Shown piece by piece: positions 1 through 5,741 of a stretch of 8,646 nt of DNA. A model generated the notes under the pieces. That model saw only the letters and a program-made list of their open reading frames with translations. It did not search any database and was not told the DNA's origin. Position numbers and translations under genes: made by a program. Source of the DNA: Actinomycetota bacterium (GTDB lineage: Bacteria; Actinomycetota; Thermoleophilia; Solirubrobacterales; Solirubrobacteraceae). Each line of letters starts with the position of its first letter. Positions within the stretch are counted from its first letter, which is position 1. The DNA lies in assembly GCA_019348435.1 (NCBI GenBank), contig JAHWJM010000090.1, positions 1 to 8,646 of the forward strand. The letters run 5' to 3'.

Positions 1-366
1 CGCGCGCTCGTTGCCAAACCGCCACCGGCGCTCTCCCTGCCCTTGGACGAGGAAGACGTCGTAGCTGTCGAGATGCGGGCCGACGCTGCCTCCGGGGGCG
101 GCGAAGCTGACCATCACGTCGTCGACGCGCACGTTCGGCACGAACGAGAAGTGCTCGAGGAGGAGGGCGGCGTCTGGCACGTGCCGGTTGAGCTCCTGCA
201 CGAGGAGCGTCCAGCCGCGATCCGGCAGCGAGGCGAAGCGCTCCTCGGGATGAGGTCCCCATGTGACCTCCCATGGACGCCGGCCGCCCTTCTCGCGCAC
301 GATGCGTGACTCCACCCCCTCCTCGCACGCGAGGCCGGCGAGCTCGTCGGCGGCGAAGCGGCGGGC
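1..366 (-). other. JmjC/cupin module within the fused frame (possible separate gene)
   Basis: This part alone aligns by eye with the central region of bacterial ROX proteins: the DELAGLA helix, ESRIV, a P-W-E strand, then the GGSVGPHLDSYDVFLVQ core with the Fe(II)-binding HxD, followed by GERRWRFG. If translated separately, the only nearby in-frame alternative start I see is GTG at 409, about eleven bases after a weak GGACGAGG. That start would still leave the protein without the N-terminal W-x-R-P segment of the family. The C-terminal part is outside the window. Confidence 0.55.
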
Positions 367-1023
367 GGTGCCGTCGGCGGCGCCCCAGCGGCCGGCGGGG
401 TCGGTGAGCACCCTGGCCGCCTCGTCCGGGTGGCCCGCGACGGCGCGCGCGAGGACGGCGCCGTCGCGCGCATGGCGGTCGTCGTTGCCGACGACGCCGC
501 GTCGACGACCAGGATCCCTCCGGTGCGCGCGGAGGCCGAGACCGTCCCCGCCTTCGACCTGCTCGCGCAGAGCGCGCGCCATCTTGAGGAGGCCGGCGTA
601 CTCCAGGTGATGCTCGTTGAGCGTCTTCAAGCGCAGGACGAACATGTCCTCCAGCCCCATGACGTTCATCGCCATCGAGGTCACCGTGAGCTCCTCGCCG
701 CGGGCGATCGTCTCGTCGGTCACCTCGCCCTCGACGGTCTCGAAGATGATGTCGACGAGCACGTCGCCGTCCCATGCCTTCAGCAGCCACTCCTCGGGCG
801 GGCGCTCCGCCCTCATGCCGGCCTCGGTGAGCAGCTCGAGGACGCGCTCGGCGTCCGACGGGCGCACCATGAGGTCGAGGTCGTTGGTGACCTCGGGGCC
901 GCCGCGGGCCCATGCGGCCAGGCTGCCGCCGACGATGAACGGGATCCGCGCCTCGCGCAGCAGCGCCACCGCGCGGCGCAGCGTCGCGAGGATCGGCCCG
1001 AAGCGTTCTCCGTCGTCGTGCAT
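1..1023 (-). CDS. Nucleotidyltransferase-fold module joined in frame to a JmjC/cupin (RoxA/YcfD-like) module; partial
   Basis: One frame stays open from ATG at 1023 to the left edge (341 codons, no stop). Residues 1-156 look like a small nucleotidyltransferase family protein: an IVGGSLAAWARGG stretch (30-42) followed by TNDLDLMV gives the GGS and DxD (D48, D50) pattern of the Pol-beta-type fold, and the module ends in LNEHHLEYAGLLKMARALREQ. From about residue 222 the protein reads as a JmjC ribosomal oxygenase: FAADELAGLA, VESRIV, GWTLLVQELN, VDDVMVSFAAPGGSVGPHLDSYDVF, with metal ligands H317 and D319. E. coli YcfD, the family reference, hydroxylates an arginine of ribosomal protein L16. The second conserved His lies beyond the window. 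The 60-odd residues between the modules match neither family, and the usual W-x-R/K-P stretch at the JmjC N-terminus is absent. The fusion may be real, or a deletion product. The start has a TAACAG box seven bases upstream and diverges from the phosphoesterase gene. Domain calls are fairly sure; function of the whole is not. Confidence 0.72.
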   Translation of the reverse strand, partial: MHDDGERFGPILATLRRAVALLREARIPFIVGGSLAAWARGGPEVTNDLDLMVRPSDAERVLELLTEAGMRAERPPEEWLLKAWDGDVLVDIIFETVEGEVTDETIARGEELTVTSMAMNVMGLEDMFVLRLKTLNEHHLEYAGLLKMARALREQVEGGDGLGLRAHRRDPGRRRGVVGNDDRHARDGAVLARAVAGHPDEAARVLTDPAGRWGAADGTARRFAADELAGLACEEGVESRIVREKGGRRPWEVTWGPHPEERFASLPDRGWTLLVQELNRHVPDAALLLEHFSFVPNVRVDDVMVSFAAPGGSVGPHLDSYDVFLVQGQGERRWRFGNERA

Positions 1024-1030
1024 GGCCCCG

Positions 1031-1036
1031 CTGTTA
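1031..1036 (-). promoter_or_regulatory. Weak -10-like box TAACAG, seven bases before the ATG at 1023
   Basis: TAACAG reads on the minus strand and is followed by seven bases and then ATG. This is the same spacing as at the 1916, 5107 and 8494 genes, which argues for a leaderless transcript. The last base departs from TANNNT and no -35 is evident, so the call rests mostly on the repeated spacing. Confidence 0.3.
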
Positions 1037-1051
1037 CCCGCCGTGGGCAAC

Positions 1052-1059
1052 GGGGAAAG
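1052..1059 (+). promoter_or_regulatory. Ribosome binding site GGGGAAAG of the metallophosphoesterase gene
   Basis: A purine-rich GGGGAAAG ends eleven bases before ATG 1071. It supports that start and sets this gene apart from the leaderless-looking starts elsewhere in the window. Confidence 0.45.
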
Positions 1060-1070
1060 CACGGTTCAGG

Positions 1071-1838
1071 ATGACCCTGGCAGAGCAGCCGTCGCGGCCT
1101 CTCCGGATCGCCGCCGTCGGCGACGTGCACTGCCGCGAGTCGCAGCGCGCCGAGATCGCCGCCGCCTTCGCCACCGTCGCCGCTGACGTCGACCTGATCC
1201 TGCTCGCCGGCGACCTGACGACGCACGGCGAGCCCGAGCAGGCGCAGATCCTCGCCGACGCGTGCCGGCCGCTGGAGACGCCCGTGCTCGCCGTCCTGGG
1301 CAACCACGACTGGCACGTCAACCGCGCCGACGACGTCGCGGCGGTGCTGCGCGGCGCGGGGATCGTCGTGCTCGAACGCGATCACGCGATCGTCGAGGTC
1401 GATGGCCTCGAGATCGGCGTGGCCGGACTGAAGGGCTTCGTCGGCGGTTTCGACGGCTTCCGGATCCCCGACTTCGGCGAGCCGCTGCTACGTGCGCTGT
1501 ACGACGACACCTCCGCCGATGTCGCGGCGCTGGACCGCTCCCTGCGCGAGATCGCGTTCTGCGCGCTGCGCATCGTGCTGCTGCACTACGCGCCCGTCGA
1601 GGCCACGCTCGAGGGCGAGCCGCGCGAGATCTGGGCGATGCTCGGCAGCGATCGGCTGGCTGCGCCGATCGCCGAGCACCGGCCCCACATCGTGCTGCAC
1701 GGTCACGCGCACGCCGGCACGTTCGCCGGTGCGATCGGCGACGTTCCGGTCTACAACGTGTCGGCTCCCGTCATCGGCCGCGACTTCTGCGTGTTCGAGC
1801 TCAGCGGCGCCCGCGCCGCAAGCGCTGCGGTGCACTGA
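1071..1838 (+). CDS. Calcineurin-like metallophosphoesterase
   Basis: A 255-residue protein with the full metallophosphoesterase signature in order: GDVH (17-20, D18 and H20), AGDL (46-49, D48), GNHD (77-80, N78 and H79), LLHYAP (H172) and HGHAH (210-214, H212 and H214). These residues form the dinuclear metal site and the catalytic His of the family, which hydrolyses phosphomonoesters, phosphodiesters or nucleotides; the substrate cannot be read from sequence. There is no signal peptide or membrane segment, so it is probably cytoplasmic. The start at ATG 1071 is favoured by GGGGAAAG upstream and because the core beta strand (LRIAAVGDVH) begins about ten residues in. It diverges from the nucleotidyltransferase-JmjC frame with 47 bases between the starts, so the two may share a control region. 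The family call is secure; the role is unknown. Confidence 0.92.
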   Translation: MTLAEQPSRPLRIAAVGDVHCRESQRAEIAAAFATVAADVDLILLAGDLTTHGEPEQAQILADACRPLETPVLAVLGNHDWHVNRADDVAAVLRGAGIVVLERDHAIVEVDGLEIGVAGLKGFVGGFDGFRIPDFGEPLLRALYDDTSADVAALDRSLREIAFCALRIVLLHYAPVEATLEGEPREIWAMLGSDRLAAPIAEHRPHIVLHGHAHAGTFAGAIGDVPVYNVSAPVIGRDFCVFELSGARAASAAVH

Positions 1839-1875
1839 ACCCGGCAGGTCCGCGACGCTCCAACATCCGTCCACA

Positions 1876-1897
1876 GCCGGCGCCGCCGGGCGCCGGC
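1876..1897 (+). terminator. GC-rich hairpin after the metallophosphoesterase gene
   Basis: GCCGGCGCC (1876-1884) and GGCGCCGGC (1889-1897) form a perfect nine-pair stem around the four-base loop GCCG. No T run follows, as is common for proposed terminators in high-GC actinobacteria. It lies 37 bases after the phosphoesterase stop and just upstream of the -10 box of the next gene, so it could instead be an operator or a chance product of GC-rich DNA. Confidence 0.45.
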
Positions 1898-1902
1898 GCA
1901 GC

Positions 1903-1908
1903 TAGCAT
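1903..1908 (+). promoter_or_regulatory. -10 box TAGCAT of a leaderless promoter for the SGNH hydrolase gene
   Basis: TAGCAT fits TANNNT and ends seven bases before GTG 1916, placing transcription start at or next to the start codon. There is no Shine-Dalgarno sequence. No clear -35 is present; the nine-pair hairpin occupies that area. Confidence 0.5.
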
Positions 1909-1915
1909 CGCTGCC

Positions 1916-3205
1916 GTGGCAAGGCTTTCGCCGTGGCGATCCTTCGCGCTGGCGGCGCTGGTGCTTGCCGTGCTCTGCGCGCCGGCTCGCGCCCAGGCAC
2001 CGGCGCTGCCGCCGGCGCCTGCCAACGGCTGCTACGTCGGCCCGATCACGAACTTCCTGGCCGCCGACGCGACGCAGCCCGGCGTCATCGACCTCATCTT
2101 CTTCGGCGCGCTGGGCTCGCGCGTCGAGTTCTTCGAGTGCGTCGACGACACGCTGCGCCCGCTCGGCGCGATCGCCGGCCGGCCCGACGCCGGCGCGAAG
2201 CTGCTCGAGGCGACGACCTGGGACTGCGCGCGCCCCTCGCGCAGCTTCGTCGCGCGCACGATGCTGCCCGACGGCAGGCTCGTGGCCGGCGCCTATGCGG
2301 TGCGCACCGGCTCGTGCGCGACCCGTTTCGAGCTGCGCGTCCCGCGCCGTGCCGCGGAGGGCAGCGTCGCGCGTGTGCGGGTGGTCGACCGCTGGGCGAT
2401 CGGCGACTTCAAGCCGCGCCTGTGCATCGCGTCGCCGCGTGGGGAGAAGGTCTGCACGGTCATGGGATTCAAGAAGGCGGTCACGATCCGGACGCGCCGC
2501 TTCCGCGCGCGGATGGACGGGCGCTGGCGTATCGAGCTGCGCGTCGCCAAGCATCGCGTGCGGCGGACGGTCACCGTCGGCGGCGGGCGCGCGCCGAAGG
2601 CGCCGCCGGTCGTGCTCGCCACCGGCGACTCGACGATGCAGGGCGTCGACAACTTTCTCGCCGACGAGCTCGGAGACGCAGGCACGGTCCGCAGCGACGT
2701 GCGTGTCGGCACCGGCGTCAGCAAGTCCAACTGGCAGGCGATCGCGCGGGCGCAGGTCAAGCGCTACCAGCCGCGCTTCACGGTGATGTCGCTCGGCGTC
2801 AACGAAGGGTTCCCGATGACGACTCCCGCGGGCGCCAAGGTCCAGTGCTGCGGCGGCCCGTGGCTGACCGAGTACGTGCGCCGGCTGCGCGCGATGACGG
2901 TCACCTACCGGCGAAAGACCGCCGGCCAGGTCATCTGGCTGACGCTGCCGCTGCCGCGGAGCGGGCCGAAGACGGAGACGATCACGGCGGTCAACGCCGC
3001 GATCGTCCGCGCCGCGCAGGACATGAGGCGCGTCAGCGTCCTGCGGATGGACAGGCTGTTCACCCCGAACGGCTTCACCGAGGTCATCCGCTACCGCGGC
3101 CGCTACATCCGCGTGCGGACCGCCGACGGCATCCACCTCAACGTCTCGGGCACCGCGATCGCCGCGCGCGTCGTGGCGGCGGCGATCAGGAAGCTCGCCG
3201 CCTAA
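1916..3205 (+). CDS. Secreted SGNH/GDSL-type hydrolase
   Basis: From GTG 1916 the protein has 429 residues. A signal peptide is clear: RLSPWR, a hydrophobic run (about 10-22) and a likely cut after APARA-Q (around 26). Residues 30-225 form a beta-rich region with six cysteines (C39, C75, C104, C134, C170, C180), which could make three disulfides outside the cell. The catalytic part starts at about 230: GDST (237-240, nucleophile S239), SLGVNEG with N296 in the GxND position, and DGIHLN with D404 and H407 as the DxxH pair. Together these give the SGNH catalytic set, an esterase/lipase/acetylhydrolase fold resembling the DUF459-type SGNH proteins. An unusual adjacent pair, C311-C312, sits in the catalytic part. 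The frame is open far upstream of 1916, but that stretch overlaps the phosphoesterase gene; the signal peptide and the TAGCAT box decide the start. The likely substrate is an acyl or acetyl ester on an envelope glycan or an environmental polymer, which is inference. Confidence 0.85.
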   Translation: MARLSPWRSFALAALVLAVLCAPARAQAPALPPAPANGCYVGPITNFLAADATQPGVIDLIFFGALGSRVEFFECVDDTLRPLGAIAGRPDAGAKLLEATTWDCARPSRSFVARTMLPDGRLVAGAYAVRTGSCATRFELRVPRRAAEGSVARVRVVDRWAIGDFKPRLCIASPRGEKVCTVMGFKKAVTIRTRRFRARMDGRWRIELRVAKHRVRRTVTVGGGRAPKAPPVVLATGDSTMQGVDNFLADELGDAGTVRSDVRVGTGVSKSNWQAIARAQVKRYQPRFTVMSLGVNEGFPMTTPAGAKVQCCGGPWLTEYVRRLRAMTVTYRRKTAGQVIWLTLPLPRSGPKTETITAVNAAIVRAAQDMRRVSVLRMDRLFTPNGFTEVIRYRGRYIRVRTADGIHLNVSGTAIAARVVAAAIRKLAA

Positions 3206-3213
3206 GGGGAAGC

Positions 3214-3245
3214 CTGTCGCCGTCCGCGGTGGTGGATGGCGGCAG
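3214..3245 (+). terminator. Long hairpin between two convergent genes
   Basis: Bases 3214-3227 pair with 3232-3245 over fourteen positions (eleven Watson-Crick, three G-U on the plus-strand RNA) around the loop GGTG. It begins eight bases after the TAA of the SGNH gene. On the minus-strand RNA the three wobbles become A-C mismatches, so it should work better for the plus-strand gene. No T run follows. Confidence 0.6.
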
Positions 3246-3265
3246 CTGACGGCTCCCGGCCGCGC

Positions 3266-5107
3266 TCATCGCGCTCTGCGCGTGAGCGTCCGCGACTCGC
3301 GCGGCTTGAGCTCGCCATTGCCGTTGAACGTCGCGGTCACCCGCAACCGGCTCCCGCGCGGCAGTCGCAGCCGCACCCTTCTCCCGGTTCGGCACGGGCG
3401 CGGCGCCAGCTTGGAGTTGTAGACGTAGGGGCGGCGGGGGGTCTGCACGACGAACGTGATGCTGCCGGCGCACGGGCGCACCGGCAGGCGCACGCGCAGG
3501 CGGATGCGCGCGTAGCGACCGTCGCGGCGCGAGGTGACGGTGACGCGCGGGCGCGTCGGCGTGCGCCGCACGAACCCGTATCCCGAGCGCGCCGCATCGA
3601 CGAGCGGCAGCGCGCCGAACGCGCCGTAGATGCTGACCCTGCCCTTGGAACGCTGCAGCTCGTAGGTCGCCGCGCCCGCCGTGATCTGAAGGCGGTACAG
3701 CGAGGCGGGGCCGCCGTGCTCCGCGATCGCCTCCAGCGGACGCTGCACCTTGCGCAGGCGCCCGTCGAGGATGACCGGAAGCGGCGTCACGAGCCCCCCG
3801 AGCACGCGGTCGGCCTCGCCGTCGACGACGCGGGCGTAGAGGAACGTGCGTGTCGGCCTGGCCCTGCCGCGGTAGATGAGTCGCACGCGCGGATTGCCGA
3901 CGAGGTCGGACTCCTCTGACGGCGCCGGCAAGCTCACCTCGACGGCGTTACGCGCCGGTGCGGCGGTGCGCCCGAGGCCGTTCAGCGGGCTTGCGCGCGG
4001 CGTGACCTTCAGCGACCCCGAACCGACCGCCTCCAGCGCGCCGATCGAGGCCAGCGGGAAGTCGGGCCCCGAGCGCCAGACGCCGTCGTCGGCGAGCCAT
4101 TGGAATCTCGGGCCCGTGTCGACCGAGGGATCCGGGCGCAACCAGCGGTTCAGCCAGGCGAGGCCCGCGCGCGCGAGCGTGCGCGGGTCCGCGGGCGTCG
4201 ACTCGCAGGCGACGTGCCCGCCGCAGTACCACAGCATCGACACGGGGACGCCGCTCTTGCGCAGCGCGGCGAACGCGCGGCTGGCCTGGTCGAGCGGAAA
4301 GAGCGTGTCCGTGGTGCCTTGCATGATCAGCGCCGGCGCGCGGATGCGCCCGATCAGCGATCCGGGACCGTGATCGGCGAGCCATTTGCGGCTGCGAGCC
4401 GAGAGCGCGCCGCGAACGCCCTCCAGGCACGTCGTCTTGAGCTCGTCGCTGGCGCTGAGCGGTCTGACGTCGGCGGCGCTCGCCTTGCCGTCGACGGCGC
4501 CGCGAACGCCGTCCAGGCCACAGAGCGCGGCCAACCATCCGGTCTTGACCGCTCCGCCGCGCCGCAGCGCTGTCGTGAGCGACGCCCATCCCATGTCGGG
4601 CACGATCGCGTCGACGCGCGTATCGAGGGCGGCGGTGATGTACTGGATCGTCGCGCCGTAGCTCGTCCCGCTCATCCCGACGCGTGGGTCACCGGGGGCG
4701 TCGAGCTGCGCCTCTGGCTGGGCGGCGAGGAAGTCGAGGATCGCCCGTACGTCGCGTCCCTCGACCGCGGGCGAGTCGAACATGATGCTGCCGGCCGATG
4801 CCCCGATCCCCCGCGGATCCCACGTCAGGACGTTGTAGCCGGCGCCGCGCAGCGTCGCGAGCCCGATGCGGTCACCGACATCCTCGTCGGCGCGCGTCTC
4901 ACCGGGGCTCGGGTAGGGCGAGCCGACGAGCACCGTCGGAGCGACCCGCCCGGCCGGCGGTGTCGTCGGGCCGTAGAAGTGCACGGCGATCCGCGTGCCG
5001 TCGAACGAGGTCACGACGGCGTCGCGCGCCGCCGCCGGGGGCGCTGCCGTCATGAACGTGCAGGCGCATGCCAGACCCCCGATGACCACCCGCCGCCCAC
5101 GTGCCAC
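3266..5107 (-). CDS. Secreted CocE/X-Pro dipeptidyl-peptidase-type alpha/beta hydrolase
   Basis: From GTG 5107 the protein has 613 residues. It opens with a signal peptide: RGRR, the hydrophobic stretch VVIGGLACACTFM, and a cut probably after PPAAA (about 27). An alpha/beta hydrolase follows: WDPRGIGAS (96-104), SGTSYG nucleophile elbow with S149, QGTTDTLFP with D267 and WYCGGHVA with H297, a complete Ser-Asp-His triad. The order and the WDPRG/GTSYG wording match the S15/CocE-NonD family, whose members cleave X-Pro dipeptides or esters; substrate cannot be assigned. Residues from about 330 on should be the beta-rich C-terminal domain of the family, and the last ~80 are an Arg-rich beta-like extension with Cys residues. 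Frame also allows ATG at 5149, but the TAGGGT box seven bases before GTG 5107 and the better signal peptide favour 5107. It ends convergent to the SGNH gene; the two secreted hydrolases may be functionally related. Confidence 0.85.
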   Translation of the reverse strand: MARGRRVVIGGLACACTFMTAAPPAAARDAVVTSFDGTRIAVHFYGPTTPPAGRVAPTVLVGSPYPSPGETRADEDVGDRIGLATLRGAGYNVLTWDPRGIGASAGSIMFDSPAVEGRDVRAILDFLAAQPEAQLDAPGDPRVGMSGTSYGATIQYITAALDTRVDAIVPDMGWASLTTALRRGGAVKTGWLAALCGLDGVRGAVDGKASAADVRPLSASDELKTTCLEGVRGALSARSRKWLADHGPGSLIGRIRAPALIMQGTTDTLFPLDQASRAFAALRKSGVPVSMLWYCGGHVACESTPADPRTLARAGLAWLNRWLRPDPSVDTGPRFQWLADDGVWRSGPDFPLASIGALEAVGSGSLKVTPRASPLNGLGRTAAPARNAVEVSLPAPSEESDLVGNPRVRLIYRGRARPTRTFLYARVVDGEADRVLGGLVTPLPVILDGRLRKVQRPLEAIAEHGGPASLYRLQITAGAATYELQRSKGRVSIYGAFGALPLVDAARSGYGFVRRTPTRPRVTVTSRRDGRYARIRLRVRLPVRPCAGSITFVVQTPRRPYVYNSKLAPRPCRTGRRVRLRLPRGSRLRVTATFNGNGELKPRESRTLTRRAR

Positions 5108-5114
5108 GACCCGA

Positions 5115-5120
5115 ACCCTA
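5115..5120 (-). promoter_or_regulatory. -10 box TAGGGT of a leaderless promoter for the CocE-type hydrolase gene
   Basis: TAGGGT on the minus strand is followed by seven bases and GTG 5107, the same geometry as TAGCAT before GTG 1916. No ribosome binding site and no recognisable -35 are visible. Confidence 0.5.
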
Positions 5121-5167
5121 CGGATGGGCCGCGCCGGTTGCGCCTGCAAGGGCGTGCGGGGCCCGCG

Positions 5168-5692
5168 TCAGCCGGGCAGGACGGCGTGCTCGACCGCCTG
5201 GCCGTTCGACGGCACGTGCTCCGGCGCCGGCACGTCGGGATCGGGCGGGGCATTGAGGCGCCGCTCGAGCTCGCCGAGGACGACGCCGAGGACGAGGTGG
5301 CGCCACGTCGCCTGCGCGAATGCCCGCGCGTTGCCCGTCAGGCGCGGCAGCTCGTCGCGCGCGGGGTGGACGCGGTCTACCGCGAGCGTCAGCGGCCACG
5401 TTGCGACGTGCGCGGTCAGCGCCACGAGGGGGCCGCGGCTCCACGAGGGCAGCGGCAGCCGCATCGCGACGTTCGCGTAGGCGGCGCCGAGCAGCGCGCC
5501 GTTGGCGAGGTGCAACGCCGCGCCGACGACCGGCCACGCGCGCCCGCGCGTGATCGCCTTGCCGAGCAGTTCGCTGTCGTCGTAGTCGACGCCGAAGACC
5601 GGCTTGTCGAGCGGCTGCTGCGCGAGCCAGACGGCGGCGGCGACGGCGCCGGCGAAGGCTCCGCGGACGGTCTTGGCGTGGTCGATCACCAT
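5168..5692 (-). CDS. Conserved-looking integral membrane protein of unknown function
   Basis: A 174-residue protein that I do not assign to a named family. Hydrophobic stretches lie near residues 10-25 (GAFAGAVAAAVWLA), 54-75 (PVVGAALHLANGALLGAAYANVAM), 87-103 (LVALTAHVATWPLTLAV) and 131-143 (HLVLGVVLG), suggesting three or four membrane segments. Conserved-looking polar patches are QQPLDKPVFGVDYDDSELLGKA, DRVHPARDELP and RAFAQATWRH, which could form a functional site at the membrane face. The Pro-rich acidic tail (PPDPDVPAPEHVP) is probably disordered. The frame extends to ATG 5797, but that would overlap the divergent acyltransferase gene and adds low-complexity residues; ATG 5692, just before the first membrane segment, is preferred. 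The next minus-strand gene starts 60 bases downstream with its own promoter-like box. Confidence 0.75.
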   Translation of the reverse strand: MVIDHAKTVRGAFAGAVAAAVWLAQQPLDKPVFGVDYDDSELLGKAITRGRAWPVVGAALHLANGALLGAAYANVAMRLPLPSWSRGPLVALTAHVATWPLTLAVDRVHPARDELPRLTGNARAFAQATWRHLVLGVVLGELERRLNAPPDPDVPAPEHVPSNGQAVEHAVLPG

Positions 5693-5704
5693 GGACTGAC
5701 GCTG

Positions 5705-5710
5705 ACTGTA
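5705..5710 (-). promoter_or_regulatory. -10-like box TACAGT for the membrane protein gene
   Basis: TACAGT on the minus strand lies twelve bases before ATG 5692, giving a very short leader. It is embedded in the dyad at 5706-5723, so a protein bound there would block this promoter. No -35 is evident. Confidence 0.35.
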
Positions 5711-5723
5711 ACGCCCGTCACAG
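5706..5723. promoter_or_regulatory. Operator-like dyad in the divergent intergenic region
   Basis: CTGTAACG and CGTCACAG are inverted arms separated by CC, matching at seven of eight positions. The 18-base site lies midway between two divergent starts (5692 and 5742) in a 49-base gap. Its size and symmetry fit a dimeric helix-turn-helix repressor, but the cognate protein is not identifiable here. Confidence 0.4.
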
Positions 5724-5741
5724 CGGCGGGTATCCGGTGGC

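Noticed and set aside
350..555. A frameshift hiding the missing nucleotidyltransferase tail and JmjC head
   Set aside because: All three minus-strand frames were read; none restores a W-x-R/K-P segment or the usual nucleotidyltransferase end, so a single frameshift does not explain the joint.
556..1023. Nucleotidyltransferase as the antitoxin half of an MNT/HEPN toxin-antitoxin pair
   Set aside because: No HEPN-type partner is adjacent; the neighbour in frame is a JmjC oxygenase.
1262..1915. Upstream extension of the SGNH reading frame
   Set aside because: It overlaps the phosphoesterase gene in another frame and encodes Arg-rich low complexity; the signal peptide at 1916 marks the true start.
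1751..3136. Minus-strand open frame of about 460 codons opposite the SGNH gene
   Set aside because: His/Asp/Arg-rich shadow translation without motifs. The plus strand has a signal peptide and a catalytic set.
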